Positions 35,112-47,800 are shown, counted from the stretch's first letter. The stretch is 64,000 bases of DNA from Butyriboletus loyo (GCA_038093515.1 JBBPSI010000128.1:1-64000), one strand, 5' to 3'. The notes: generated from the letters alone by a model not told the origin. Translations and numbers: made by a program.

Positions 35112-35375
35112 CGAACTTGAATTACAACTTCTTTCAGATGTCTGGCCCACTTTTTGCCGTGATCATCGAATTCGTTGAGGACAAGATATCGGTTTGAGTT
35201 GTGCCAGGGAGGCAGGATATCTTTGACAACACGTTCGAGAGGCCCTAGAGTTTCAGCATATGTCAGTCTGATTTCAGGTGGGGGAACCCAGGCAGCCTTC
35301 GCCGTGAAGGACTGCAAGACCCTGGAAATGACCAATGAAAGAGTCTGGAGTTCGGGGGTATGATCTCCTGATTCT
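35112..35375 (-). other. Unidentified coding exon
   Basis: A well-formed open segment with SLVISRVLQSFTAKAAW, PPPEIRLTYAETLGPLERVV, ILPPWHNSNRYLVLNEFDDH and KKWARHLKEVVIQV. Its composition is that of a real exon. Flanking exons were not found, though an open frame at 35788-36075 (minus) with KTIGSVAVRAGTSCGENGQG might belong to it. No family recognised; it may be a gene fragment. Confidence 0.35.
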
Positions 35376-36844
35376 CGACAATTGCATCTAATGCAGGTCA
35401 GCTGGGATCGAGAATACCAAAGAAAAGGATACGCCTCGGGTGAAATGACAGCAAGCATGTAGCAGAATGGACTGGATCAGTATGTCAACCGCCCCGGTCC
35501 TGCGAGCTGTGGCTGGCGTTTTAGATCTATGCTTGTGGAAGCGTTCACCTGCAAGCTGAGCTAGCGTATGAGTTGGAGTGGTACACACGTGAAGTCTCGT
35601 CGTGAAAGTTTTCTCCATGAGATTGCGCGTGCGGTCTCAATCTCAGTGCTCTCAGTAAATGTTCATCTGAATCACTACGTCATGTGTCTTGCGCAACCCC
35701 TTGGTGTGGATCTTGCACATAGCGATTCAGTCGCATGGATGATGCATGATGTACGGCCGCAAGATGGTACTGACCGTATTGTTGGTATCACCCCCCATAA
35801 TTTGTGGGAAAGCGACCAACAGAAACTCCTTGACCATTTTCGCCACAGGAAGTACCAGCACGGACTGCTACGGATCCAATAGTTTTACATTCGTGAGGCA
35901 GCGTCTGTCCTTGTACGAGGAGTTTCGTGAATGCTGGTATGTCGGAACGTAGACCGATGTTGCCAACCCCATCCAGGTAACATGTGTATGTTGTGGCTGT
36001 CCAGCGCACCTTCCGTAGTAGCTTGTTGCTTCGGACCGGAAAACCCTCTGGACTTTCGCCCATACACATATACATTCATGCCGGTTATTACTAGTACCAT
36101 CGACAATAGCCTACGTCGTCGTCTATACATATAAAACGTCGTCAGCCATTCTCTTCATCGGTCACCAGAGCGTTCGGGGTTTCACGGACTCCACTCTGTG
36201 GCCCATCTTGGCACACCCCAAACGAGACTTGAGCTTGAGTCACGGAACTGGTCACTGTCTCTCTTCGGACCGGTTGCTGTCATGTCGCTAGTTCTGGCCC
36301 TTTTTTTTGGCTGGCTGGCTAGCTCACTCGCATTCCCAAAAGCTAAGATCAATTCGTTTCATCAATCCCCATAATGAATCATGGAAACATGTTTCACCTG
36401 AATACGCATGTTAGGAGTAATGGACTTTGTTACAGCGCAGAGTAAAGTGTAATTCCGATACCTAAGAAGAGTTGCTTGCTCTGGTTCCTTCTTCGCTTGA
36501 GTCTCGCGTGCTCCACCCCATTTTCTGCACCATTCCAAATCCTTTGTTTTTCACTTGTTGTCCAGCTCTTTCGGCCCTTCATCCTCAGTCAGCAATTCAA
36601 CCGAGTGAGAATTCTCTCAAGCCGTTAAGCAATCTTGCTGGCGCCTACCGGCGGCATTTTCTAGGATTGGAGGGGCCAGGTCATATGACTGTACACTTAA
36701 ATAATTCGCCACAGGTTGGATTATCCAGGTCCGATGATGATCTTGTCCCATATATATCGTTCTCTGTCATCGGTGCCTCGCTACGCCTGTTTCGTGTCTT
36801 CTTCCGCTACCACATCCTCACCTTCACTTGCTCAACAACTCAGA
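35376..36844. other. Intergenic / promoter of glutaredoxin, no supported gene
   Basis: Several overlapping open frames on both strands but no splice-consistent protein. A CATATAAAA element at about 36126 could serve an upstream promoter. Confidence 0.35.
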
Positions 36845-37392
36845 ATGCCGACTATCAAACAATTCGTCGACGTGAGTGTCAGAATCCATTTCGAAGCACA
36901 CGTCCGGGCAGCGTTGGTCGGACGTGTTTGTGCATCCGAACGCTAACGTTATCCATTCCTTGAATCCTCCTTATCAGGCCAAGATCACAGACAACAAGAT
37001 TGTCGTTTTCTCCAAGTCTTACTGCCCTTTCTGCAAGGAAACTAAACAATACTTTGCGAGTAAATATCCCAAGGAAACCGTCGAGGTCGTCGAGTGCGTA
37101 CGCTTTCCCATCAACCTTTTAATTTGTTTGCTTGGGAAAACGAAGTTACTCATACGTTCGAGCAGACTGGACGAACGAGACGATGGGAGTGCTATTCAGG
37201 ACTATCTGAAGGAGACGACCGGCGCACGTTCTGTTCCTCGGACCTTCATCAGTCGGTGTCCTTTTTTGTCCATCATCATACCCGCTTGCTGATTAATACC
37301 GCATCTCAGGTGGTGTATCCGTGGGCGGCAACGACGCCTTGCAAGGAAAGCCAACAAGCGAGGTCGATGCGTTAATCGCAAAGCGTAGTTAG
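36845..37392 (+). CDS. Glutaredoxin (dithiol, CPFC active site)
   Basis: This is a small thiol-disulfide oxidoreductase using glutathione. It starts MPTIKQFVD, then after an intron AKITDNKIVVFSKSYCPFCK carries the active site CPFC, a variant of the common CPYC. Next ETKQYFASKYPKETVEVVE, LDERDDGSAIQDYLKETTGA, the cis-Pro motif SVPRTFIS, GGVSVGGNDALQGKPTSE and the end VDALIAKRS with TAG at 37390-37392. All elements of a class I glutaredoxin are present, length about 105 residues after splicing, which is normal. No targeting peptide is visible from this start, so cytosol is likely. Confidence 0.93.
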
Positions 37393-38971
37393 TTCATTAC
37401 CCCTTCATGTTAGTCTGAACGAACTCTCTATTATATACCTCAGATACACGTAGCACATTGCGAATGAGGCTGTAGGGGGATGCACTCCAAGTAACTAGTA
37501 CACGCGGACGTTTCAAAGGATGGATTCAACAGTGTGAACTGGCAGGGACAATTGAATACGAGACAGGTCGACACAATTGGAACCGCCAGACGCCAGCTGT
37601 GTGACATCGGGGGGTCTCTTGCTAGGAACGCCGACTTGAGGGCTGCCAACAGTTTAACTTTTTCCTGTCCGAGGCACAACGGATCGACATATTTAGCGTC
37701 CCCACTGTCAACCGCTCTGACCCGAACCTTTTATCTGCCACACCCGTCGGGTCACCGGTCACCCTTCACCCCTGATACAATGTGGAATAGCTTACTTGGA
37801 AAGATTAGATCGGAGATTAGGGAGAGCCGTTTTTTTTAATCAAGCAAGCTCTCTAGAGAAACTTGAGCGCTGCTCTCACTTTGCTCCCGAGGACCTCCGA
37901 AACGGCGGTGGCAATGTGTGTGTTACTCTTTTGACGTCCCGATGGGTTGCCATCTCTGTCGGTTCTTTCCCTGTTCTTCCCCGGACGTCTCAGCTCTTGT
38001 CTGGGGTAAACCCAAAACATTATTTATCTATCATACTTCACTAGACTGCCAAAGTTTTTTGGCATGTCAACGGGAAGTTCCAGCGTAAAGAAGATCGCCA
38101 TTGAATAGGGTTACGTCAGTGAGTCGGGGACAGGCGTTCGCATTCAATTGGCCCCTAGTCGGCTTTTAGCCTGACGACGACGTGCGTGCACTGCAACCGA
38201 GGGCTTTCCCCGGAGCCAAAGAACGATAAGCATCTGGATGGTCTCCGTGGGTTTATATCTGCACTGATCATCACGCACCACAGTCAATATCACCCGTCGC
38301 CCACACACACACACAAAGACAGGTCACCGGTCTAGTCATCGTCGGATCTCAGTGGAGGGGGGTGAGTCCAACCTTCGCAATGCCACCCCTCCCTTTGTTG
38401 TGAACTCGGCGGGCGACTGATGGATGTGCCGCGCTGCTATGAACACTTTGATATCTTTCGGATGTAGATGGATGGATCTTTTCAATTCACCCAGGGACGT
38501 GGAGGACGTCAAATGTCAGACACGCTCCTCGATCCCCGTATTTCCCCCACCGCACCCACTGTGGGCAGATCGAAACTGCGACAGGAGCGGTGGTGAGCGT
38601 CAATTAATCAACTTGTCGTTTCATTTCCGTCGTTGAGTAAATTCACTTGCGGTACTTGCCACAAATCTTTTATCATGGTGCCAGACCATGGGTCAACGTT
38701 GCAAGCGCAGGAGGGAAATGATTTCGAAAATTATGTATAAAGTTGGGACAATTTCCCCGCGATTTGGCCACATGCTGTCGTACAACTGGGTTCCTGCGTG
38801 GGTACTGCCAGACGTTCCTGATTAAACTGACTCACTGACCATGCAAGGACGTCTGACAAGCGACGAAGAATGGACATGAGCATCTGAGCAATCATCTCCG
38901 CCGGAAGTCCACGCTTCAGGTAACCCTGAGTGGGGAAGTACCATGAGGTAGAACTCAATTCAAATCACATC
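37393..38971. other. Intergenic, no supported gene
   Basis: An open minus frame at 38731-38958 reads through the end of the CstF-like gene but in a different frame from its real last exon, so I treat it as chance. Nothing else recognised. Confidence 0.45.
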
Positions 38972-40087
38972 TACAAAGGTAACCCTAGTGTTGTACGCTA
39001 TGGGAAACGGGAAGCGGGGTCGCGGGGGAAGGCGGGAGATACAGGGAGGTAGAATCGTGGGGAGATTTTGGGCGGAGAGGTCGCGAGGCGGTGGGAGGGC
39101 GGAAAGTGACGGGCATCAGTGTCACGCGGAAATGACAACGATCGAAGTCACGGAAGTAGAAGTGTCTCATTGAGTAGGGTTACCCAAGAAACCAAACATC
39201 AACTCACAAGTTGGATGATACCAGCCCGCTCGGGTGGAGGTAACATGTTGATCTGTTCTGGAGTCATCGCCATGACACGCATTATCATGGCCTGGGAGGG
39301 ATTTTATGAGAAAAGTGTCACAGAATAAAGATGATCGCGAGGGGGCAGCCCAGGATCTATAAGCTGGATTGCTATTACGCAGATCACGGGCAAATGTATT
39401 ATCAATGTATATCAGCGTTACCTTTTGTTCTTCCGGTATTGACGCGAGCGCGTCAGGCAAGCCGACATTATTCATGTGTGACGCCACAGGAGGCGGCGTC
39501 CCAAATCCGCTCAGACCAGCATATTGGCCCTGACCCTGTGCTATGTATGGCACTTGACTTGATGGTTGAGGCGTGTGACCGTGTCCGTTATAAAGAGGGG
39601 GTGTATGCATCTGTGATGTGGGCGTACGATATTGCGAGAAATGTGGCGGTACAGCGGAAGCTGGTGGGACTTGGGTGGATGGTTGCGTAGGCGGTAGCGG
39701 AACTGAAGGTGGTGGCATGTTTGCAGAGTACGTAGCGAGCGTTTTCTGCGAGCAAATCAGTCAGGAATGTGCGACGGGTCCGGAGCGGGTCAAGCCCAAG
39801 TGATCCATGATGCGAGACATCGCGGGAGGACACATCATGTGAAGGAATTGGAGATATGAACGAACGTACCTGGAGAACCTGCACGTCTACGGCGTTCATC
39901 TTGACCATGAGTGCTATTAGCGCGTATGCTATTTGCGGCGTTGAAGTGAGGATGGAGCGCGCTTGCTGCGGCGTTGTTTTCTGTTGCGCCGACAGGGTCG
40001 AATGTGTAATGGAGGTCATTGGAATAGAAATATGCGCACTTTTAGTTCGACCATGAGCTCTATCAGCTGTTCTTCCTGAGCGGACAT
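38972..40087 (-). CDS. CstF-64 (CSTF2/Rna15)-like protein: hinge and C-terminal domain only
   Basis: This likely takes part in mRNA 3'-end cleavage and polyadenylation. It starts MSAQEEQLIELMVELK, then TTPQQARSILTSTPQIAYAL and MVKMNAVDVQVLQKTLA, which resembles the CSTF2 hinge (binding site for CstF-77/Rna14 in the family). A Pro/Ser/Gln-rich linker follows (PPPSVPLPPTQPSTQVPPAS). The end is the CSTF C-terminal three-helix domain: SIPEEQKAMIMRVMAMTPEQ, INMLPPERAGIIQL and, after the last intron, RTTLGLPL with TAG at 38972-38974. I saw no RNA-recognition motif upstream to 40400, so the RRM that starts CstF-64 is missing. It may be a specialised RRM-less form; a separate upstream exon cannot be fully excluded. 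Confidence 0.82.
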
Positions 40088-41955
40088 GATAGTGAACAAG
40101 TCTGAGCAGGATTGGCTTACTAAGCAACACCGCCTACAGAAGTCGCAGGGTTTGGGGCTTGTCAGGCACTCCGATGATGATCGATTAGTGAAAGCAAGCG
40201 TACTGCTCGTTCAAACTAACCTTTCATCACTTCTGCAGCTTTCCAGCGCGTCGTACAATCAAAGTCACGCTACAGCTCGTTGTGAGCCATCACATCAAGA
40301 CGCTTCTTACCTTTGGCTTGCAGTGAACCAAGTTTACGTGGTTTACACGTAGTCGTACGACTGCATTTTCATCTTCTCATTCCGATGGGCAAGGCAATGG
40401 TCAGGTAGAGAACGAAGCCGTGCCTATTCTTCTTTGCGGGTATCATTTCTGATAGGGCACATCGCGGCGCATGCTCAGCAAGCCCCTCTCCGGCGATCCA
40501 GGTTAGCGGAAATCTGCATTTACCATGCTGGTCATCGCATTGTGGCTTCGCCATGGTTATAGGGTTCTCGATCGGGTTCCTGGAAGTGGGCCGCTTGGTT
40601 GATGCCTATCACCTCGACGATCTTCTCGGCCGCGCTCGTCCTTCATTTCGCCTTACTCAACTCGCTTCAGTAACTTGCAGCCACGGCATGTCGTAGCGCG
40701 ATTTCACACGCGTGCGTTCCTCGGTCGCAACTGGATTGCCATAGTTGAACGAAGTGGTACACGATTAAATTGCGTGTTGCGCCGGGGACGCCCGGATGTT
40801 AGGTTGTTCCCCACCAACGTGTCGGTTCTAAGCCTCGACGCCCTTGTCTATCTTTGTCTCGTTTCCTTCCCGGCCGGACGTCTACTCAAAAGACGCACGA
40901 CGCAAGTCTGTTACCATATCCGAGTGTGAAGCCATCTCCACCCGGTCGGCCGTGAAATGTACTCAATTGCGATGACTACGGGATCAGCACGTCATGGCTA
41001 TTGCTTCCTCAACGTGGACACGTCCGAAGTTCCTACCCACCAAGACAAACGCAACGTCCTCACATCCAGGCATTCATTTCAGTCTGCCATCCCCGATCAT
41101 GGCTACCTGACCCAGCCAGCGCTTCCTCCTCTTGCACTTGTGCTTCTCGGATACGTCTTCCGCGGGATACACGCTGCGACAACGAGGATCATCGATCCGC
41201 TTTCTGGAATGCATCGCTGGCCCGCCCTTACGCCCCCTTCTCTCCTCCCTCTTCCGTCCACTCGGCTCTGTGATATGAAAGAAAGTCGGACCTTGACAGC
41301 GTCTGAGGGGGTGTTGATGCACAACCCCCCTCCTATCCTCTTTTGTCACATCGGCTAATTCTCGCTCCCGTTCCGCAAACGCAAAACGTGCCACACACGC
41401 ACCCCGAGGCGTTATTGTCTTACGTGATCACTCTTCTAACCTTCTCCGCCCAGTCGTCGTTGTCGTCGGTGCTTGTAACAGGCAGCGCAAGATCCGAGAC
41501 GTCCTGTACAGTCATCCGGGTTACTATATGGACATCGTGAGCACGCTACAATCGGCAAACGTCGCCGCGTCAGGAAGCAATTTCAGCCGACGGAGAGCAA
41601 CATTGGCACCAGTAGTCAAGTGCTGTAAGCTCAAAGAAAGCTCCGCGTCTCGTTTATCGATGGCGTATGAAACGACGTTGTTAAACTGCAACGTCGTCCG
41701 GATGCCAGTGGGCATGGCCTGCTGCGCATAGCAAGGGCATCGTAAGTAGGAGTTCCTATGGGTTTGTGGTACGAGTCGTGGTACGGTCCAAGCAAGCCGA
41801 CGATCTCTAGATCTGCAAGAGGATACCTATTGTAGACGGAGACGATCACTGAGGAGCGCATGTACACCGTCGTCACGCCGCCGTACGTACCGATGGAATC
41901 ATGCATATGTAAGACTCATCGGATGGCACTTACCCATCGCCACTCCCGTCAGCAC
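40088..41955. other. Mostly intergenic, weak coding signals at 41440-41720
   Basis: Open frames on both strands at 41440-41730 (plus: RKIRDVLYSHPGYYMDIVST; minus: GIRTTLQFNNVVSYAIDKRD) look protein-like, but they overlap and cannot both be real. No start, splice chain or family could be fixed. Confidence 0.3.
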
Positions 41956-42107
41956 GGCAGGAGGCCCTGGGCAACGACAAGGTGCCTGTCCACATGGAAA
42001 GACTACGAGAACTTGCGACCTTTTTTTGGTCAAGGCTTCCCATTGCCCCATTCAAGGTCGATGACGTCGGTTCAAAGGTGGTGCTTGATGTTCATTTGGC
42101 CCGTTGA
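41956..42107 (+). other. Unidentified terminal exon
   Basis: An acceptor GGCAG is followed by an open segment EALGNDKVPVHMERLRELAT, FFWSRLPIAPFKVDDV and GSKVVLDVHLAR, then TGA at 42105-42107. It reads as a real last exon on the plus strand. The exons before it may lie at 41440-41900. No family recognised. Confidence 0.35.
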
Positions 42108-42155
42108 TGGAAGCGGTGTCATATCTACACAAGACGCGACGCGCGATGGCGTCGG

Positions 42156-42210
42156 AATCCAATCCAATCCAATCCCATCCTATCCTATCCTATCCTATCC
42201 AATCCCATCC
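42156..42210. repeat. 5-bp microsatellite (NATCC)11
   Basis: Eleven pentamers in a row: AATCC x4, CATCC, TATCC x4, AATCC, CATCC. Seen directly. Confidence 0.95.
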
Positions 42211-42505
42211 ATCCGTTGAGACGCCCCATTGCATGATTCTGATCTCCCACCCCCACGACTCGAGTCACATGACCGCTACGCCCGGTGAGGATGTTAAAGC
42301 GCAGCCTGTGCTATGTACTTGGCGTGATCCGAGAGAGACTCCAATTAAAAAGAAGATCATGAGCGACTGTTCGGGCGGAAATGTACGAGCAAAAACTAGT
42401 TATTTTTATTTTATGTTAGCTCATCCCACCTATTTGCCATCCGGATCGCCGAGGAGGAATATATGACGATGCGTACTTACTACCACCGAAAGTGCAGCGC
42501 GATCG

Positions 42506-42532
42506 AAAAAAAAAGAAAAGAAAGAAAGAAAA
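42506..42532. repeat. Purine-rich A/AAAG low-complexity tract
   Basis: A9 followed by (GAAA)n-like units. Seen directly. Confidence 0.9.
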
Positions 42533-42580
42533 GTGCTGGCCAATGTTTACGCCACGTGCACGAGGCTTTGGGCCATCCTG

Positions 42581-42582
42581 TA

Positions 42583-42613
<31 letters not shown>

Positions 42614-42617
42614 TTTT
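42581..42617. repeat. (TA)n followed by poly-T
   Basis: Twelve TA units run directly into a T tract of about 13. Seen directly. Confidence 0.95.
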
Positions 42618-43229
42618 GTTCATGGTGTAATGAACCCGTTCTCAGCAACACGACAGTGACGACACGACCCGAACGCGAAGCGAGTGGCAGCTTCGCAACG
42701 CATCATGAATTGAATTCAACGATTCAATGCCCTCCACTCGATCTTGGATGCATGCGATGATAGTTACGATACCTTCTCATCACAGCATCACAGCATCACA
42801 GCCTATCACCACATCCCCATCCCATGGGCCGCCCATCGACGCATCGTGCCATTGGATTTGGCATCACGTTCACGATCATCAGTCTACTACGTGATCACAC
42901 TATCGAGCATCGCCTTACGGCAAATACCAACCACCGGCGTGACATGACTTTAAATAAAAATCAAACAGTGTGTGGCACAAAGGGAGAAATAGTTCAGCCA
43001 GGGTTCAACGTTCAACGGACAGTCAAGACGCCGAACCCGGACACCAAACACCGAACCCGAATCCAAACCCAAAAGCGATATATGAGACCGCAGCCCTGAT
43101 CACGTCCAAAATGACACGAGGTTTATACTTTTCTCAAGGCCTCAGCATCGGATCGTCTTCGCGGGCGCCGATATCAGGGATGGGAAAAGGAGAGTTTGAT
43201 TCGGATGGAGCGGGACCTCTACAGATCGA
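42618..43229. other. Intergenic, no supported gene
   Basis: No coding exon recognised. Contains short repeats such as CATCACAG x3 near 42780-42800 and a CCGAACCC-like motif repeated at 43030-43070. Confidence 0.45.
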
Positions 43230-44879
43230 TCATAGCTTGGATGGGTTTGTCCATCTTGGACGGCGTTTCTGTAGACAAGGCCATCCGGAATCGGGTATAA
43301 TCGGAAAAAAAAGACAGACGGGTCAATTCAGTCCCACGGAAAACACAACGTAGGATCACGTGTGAACGATTCATACCTCTGCGAATGCAGTAAGACCCTC
43401 CTGGAAGACAGGGCGATGAGTCAGAAATTCGAATTGTCAATGGAACAGAAAACACTGTTTGACATCACTCAAATTATGCGGTGCCATGTGGTGGTGGGAT
43501 GTGGCGTGGCACCGCATTTAGACACAGCATGAAGAGTTGACAAGGGAGGAACGAGAGCACTCGCCTTGATGTTTTCACCATTGTACAATCGTTTGCTCGC
43601 GGCGCTTAGCGAGTGAGTTTGGACCGCTTGCTCAAAGTGATGCTTCTGTGCGAGAACAAGGCCCTCTTTCGAGCTTTGCACGGAATCCGGCGAATTCAAC
43701 GTAATTTGGCGTGCAAACTCGAGTGCGGTGGATAGGACGTTCGATTTTTCAACGACGGCGTTCACGCTGTGGACTCAGAAATGAACGTGAGTCGTGATCA
43801 CCAAGATAGAAGCCCGCCCTTTGAATAAAATCATACGCGGCGATAGTGTGCGAAAGCGAGGACTCACAATCGAAACCTGTCTCTGGCTTGGACAGCACTG
43901 ATGGGGTTTCCCAAGAGTAGCATCTCAGAAGCGAGCTACATGTCAAATGGAACGATAGGCAGCGTTTTTGTTTTCTCAGTATCCGGACACCATAGCGAGT
44001 GAATGACCGTTGAAGTGGATCATACCTGATGACCTGCCGTCTTCGCCAACCTGGGAATTACTGCGGATAGAAGATGTGTCGTCATTAGTGCTTGTTCGTT
44101 TCTATGTCTACACCCCCAGACTCGAGGTGGGAAACGAACGCGAAAACCAACACCCAACGGGACTGCTGACGTCGAGCGTCGTCGCATGGCGAGGAACGGA
44201 CGCGAAATGGTTGCCGAACCGAACCGAACCGAACCGAACAAAGACAACGACACGTACCCCCCTGTGAAGCCAGGACACCACGCTTCACCTCGGGAAGCGC
44301 AAACACGGCGTCCTCGCTTGCGATGACGATGTCGCAGTTCAAAATGAGTTCCACGCCGCCGCCATAGGCTGATCCATTCACCGCAGCGATGATTGGTTTA
44401 CACGAGGTGTGCCGGCGAGAGATGGCCGCGAAGCCATGGAGGGACGAAGCGGTCGCTTCTTGTTCAGTGACTTGTCCATCCATTTGGGCCTTGTGCCATC
44501 TGGGAAACGTGTATAACAGGGGGGAAAAGCGTTTTTGGTATGAGAGAGGGACATGGTGGCGCTTGATCGAGCTTACTTACGCTTTCAGGTCGGCGCCTGC
44601 GCAGAAGGCGCGACCTTGACCGGTGACGATCACAACCCTTGATAAACACATTGGGTGACCTGTGAGGCGATGGTGGATGGGGACCTACCAGAGACTTGGC
44701 TCCTCGTCGAACCAATGCAAGACCGACTTGAGGTCGTTGGTGAGTTGAGGGGAGATTGCATTAAGCTGCCTAGGGCGATTCAAGGCCAAGAGGAGAACGT
44801 GTTCCTGGGGGAAGGAGACGTTGAGCTCATGCGAATGAGAAGGTACCCGTGAAGAGAAATCAATAGTACTGGAGGTCAT
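43230..44879 (-). CDS. Enoyl-CoA hydratase/isomerase family protein (crotonase fold)
   Basis: This probably acts in fatty-acid or amino-acid beta-oxidation. It starts MTSSTIDFSSRVPSHSHELN at 44879 and continues VLLLALNRPRQLNAISPQLT, VVIVTGQGRAFCAGADLKA (oxyanion hole region), HTSCKPIIAAVNGSAYGGGV with ELILNCDIVIASEDA, and FALPEVKRGVLASQG. The two catalytic Glu positions of active hydratases appear kept (GGGVEL and LPEVKRG). Later exons give VIPRLAKTAGHQ, ASEMLLLGNPISA and RFVNAVVEKSNVLSTALEFA, then EGLTAFAEKRR and PRWTNPSKL with TGA at 43230-43232. No peroxisomal SKL: the end is PSKL, so SKL is in fact the last tripeptide and fits a PTS1 signal. About nine exons. Confidence 0.92.
44215..44239. 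repeat. 5-bp microsatellite (CGAAC)5 in an intron
   Basis: Five exact CGAAC units inside an intron of the enoyl-CoA hydratase gene. Seen directly. Confidence 0.9.
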
Positions 44880-47800
44880 CGTGATCGATGAGAGAGTTCG
44901 CGAACGGCTTGTCGGTGCAAGTCAAAATAGGAAACTCGTTCGCAGCACATTGGCAGCAGAGGGAACAAGTCTACACACAGTAGATACATGATGCACCCTG
45001 ATTGGGTGGCATGGACTGAAGGATTATCCGGACTATCTAGCCTTGAGTCACTATCAACGCGATCTCAAACGTCCGAGAGTCGCGCGGAAAGTCAGCTCGA
45101 ACGCACACGGGCCGAAGGGAGCCAACCCCGCGTCTCACTCCGCCCAGCATGTGGTCCAACCTGCCACATTATGCCACAGGAAAACGCAGGTGGTATATCG
45201 GGATTGGACGTCGGACGATCAACACTCATTTTACCGTTCTGGCAATTATTTTTTTGTCCGAATGTGAGGATGACGGCTCGTTTTTTTCCCTCAGCGAGTG
45301 AGTCCGAAATGAGGCGCGATAAAACAATCCCATGTCCATCGGATTCGTGGGTGGCGGAGGTTGAAAATGACACGTCCCTATGAAGTCATCGGTCCGAAAG
45401 TGATGGTCGTTTCGAAGATATCGAATTATGGTGCTAGGTGACATACAACGCAGGCCCGGTGCAAGAGTACTCCTACCCCGACGAACCTGCATGGCGACAA
45501 CGACACTCCGCAAGGCTCCACACAAAAAACGACTCCGCAACAATAAGACGCGTGACGTGATCGTACAACTGCAGAATGTCCATGGATGAGGCTCTCTTGT
45601 AACAAGAAAACCCTCGACTAGCGTGCGCATATGCACGTGGTGTATGCGTATGGTGATACAGTGGCGAGAAAACAGATGCGATCGACGATATATTGAGTGA
45701 CAACATGGGCAAAAGAACATCTGCAGCCGAGTCAGTTGGAGTTTGGAATACGCGTCGCAATGGATACTCACGAGCGATGGGGGAATAAATAGGTATGAAA
45801 TCGTGATAAAGAGATGCTCAGCGGAAGGGGCAGCTTGGGGAATGGGCGCCGCGCCAGCCGCAGTGGCAGCACTGGGGTGCGTTCGCGTTCACAAAGGTGG
45901 TCGAGTCATCATGACCGTGACGCGTCGAGACGGGGATGGAAGACGCATGACGAGTGCAGGAGTGAGCAGGTGTCATCGATGAGGAGCAGGCACAGGAAGC
46001 AGCAGCGGAATGCATTTGGAGAAAGAGGAGTGGCGGTGATGAGAGAGCACGGATGAGATGCGGTGACGATGATGAGGATGGGGAAGGAGGAAGAGGTCGC
46101 TTTTATGTGTTTCTGAAGAGGCGACCGGCCGGGGGAGAAGTTCCGTTATCGGACTGTGGACAGAAAGCATGAAAATTCGGGGAGGAAAAAAGTCAGGATG
46201 CGTGTTGTGGCGTCAGTGATGGCGGCAGCTGACCCAAAGTTGATGGAAGATCGAAAAAGGCAAGAAAAGAAGTGAACCCCTTGGCGGTCACATCGCTCGA
46301 AGATGGTCTGTAAAGAAACAGCCTCAATCAGGTTTTCTTCTTGGGCGCCATTTCCCCTCCCCCTGCTTGGTCACGACCACGATAGCCTTTCGAGGTCACA
46401 ATTGCCCACATCTCTGGAACCATCCCGTCCCTCGGTCCTCCTTTCTCTTTTTCGTCCAGATAACGTACGGCACCATCTCTATCTAACCCAACACGGTAAT
46501 GTTACCTGTCCATCTGACACGGCTCAGCGATCGGCACGGCGGGCTGTGTTGCTGTCAACTCACATTCGGTGCTGATTCAGCCGGATCCAATCTCGTCCAC
46601 ATTTCCCCCCCTTCCACATGCACACACGTCCCCCCTCCACACTCCTCTCCACAACGTGTTCATCCTCCTTTGTTCTCCATTGTCCGCAGCCGCAGCCGCA
46701 TGGTCTCCACCAAGCCCATCTTTACGTCTCCACACTCCCTGTTAACTAATCACACACATCACCGCGACAAGAATAACCCCGAGAAAAAGAAAAATAAGAA
46801 ACAATGCAATTCCCTGTTCATTGTTCTTGTTTCCCTGACCCCCCCCTCCCCTCCCCCATCCACAACACAAAAATATCCGCTTCTCATCACTCTCGTCATC
46901 ATTATTTTACGCTTCTCGTTCGTCGCATCAGATAGATTTAGATCCAGACGTGAGGGACGGCAGAACGATGTCCAGGAACGTACAAGCCCAAATTCCATGC
47001 CTCGTGCTAAAACAGAATTCAAAAAGACTAGTGTGGGCTTCTTCGACCCCATCCGGCTTCATGTCCAACGGCGTCGCCAAGCTAGAACATCGCTTTCGCC
47101 ACAGATCCTAATGCCAGTGCCAACGCGTGACCTGTATTGAATGAATGATGAATGGGGGCGATGAACTAGACATCGCAAAAAGCCAGTACGCTCGAAACGC
47201 TATGCTGTCTGAACCTCGTGTTTTTTTTCCCAGCGTGGGCCCCGGCGGGTGCGGTGCTGATGGGGTTAGATTTGGGGCGGGAGGCGATGCCGACGCAAAC
47301 GTGGTCGTCAGGTCTGCTCTCCTGATTAGACGCCCTTTGCTAGATCGACTACTTGCTTAGTTGATTCGATGACATGTGCAACACAACTCAACACCAACAC
47401 CATACACCGTCTCTCCGGTCCGTCCCATCCACACGAAAGACATCCATTCAAGCGCCACTGGGCGACGTGGATGAAACTTGCCAAAAAAAAAGAAGCAAGG
47501 GAAGAGACGCGACAAACAGATGGATCTCGTTCCTAAATCTCGTCCTCTTCAGCGAAAGCGGCTTGCACTGCAATCACACCACGCAACATTTAGATCGACG
47601 CGGCTGAGCTGGCTTGTTCCCGAAGCTTGGATACATGATACTACGCACGGCTATCATCGTACCAGGGATCGGAATGCCACTGTTCCTTTTGGTCGGATAT
47701 GGCAGAAAATAAAACAAAATAAAAAGAAACAAGGTTCCGAGTGGGTCGGCGTGCCTGCGCTTCTCCCATGCACGATGGAGGTCATACAACGGCCATAATG

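Noticed and set aside
38731..38958. Minus-strand frame YLKRGLPAEMIAQMLMSILRR as last exon of the CstF-like gene
   Set aside because: The exon RTTLGLPL ending at 38972 matches the conserved CstF-64 C-terminus, so this frame is not used.
46499..47140. 213-aa plus-strand frame
   Set aside because: Made of low-complexity His/Pro/Ser/Lys-rich DNA without family or splice support.
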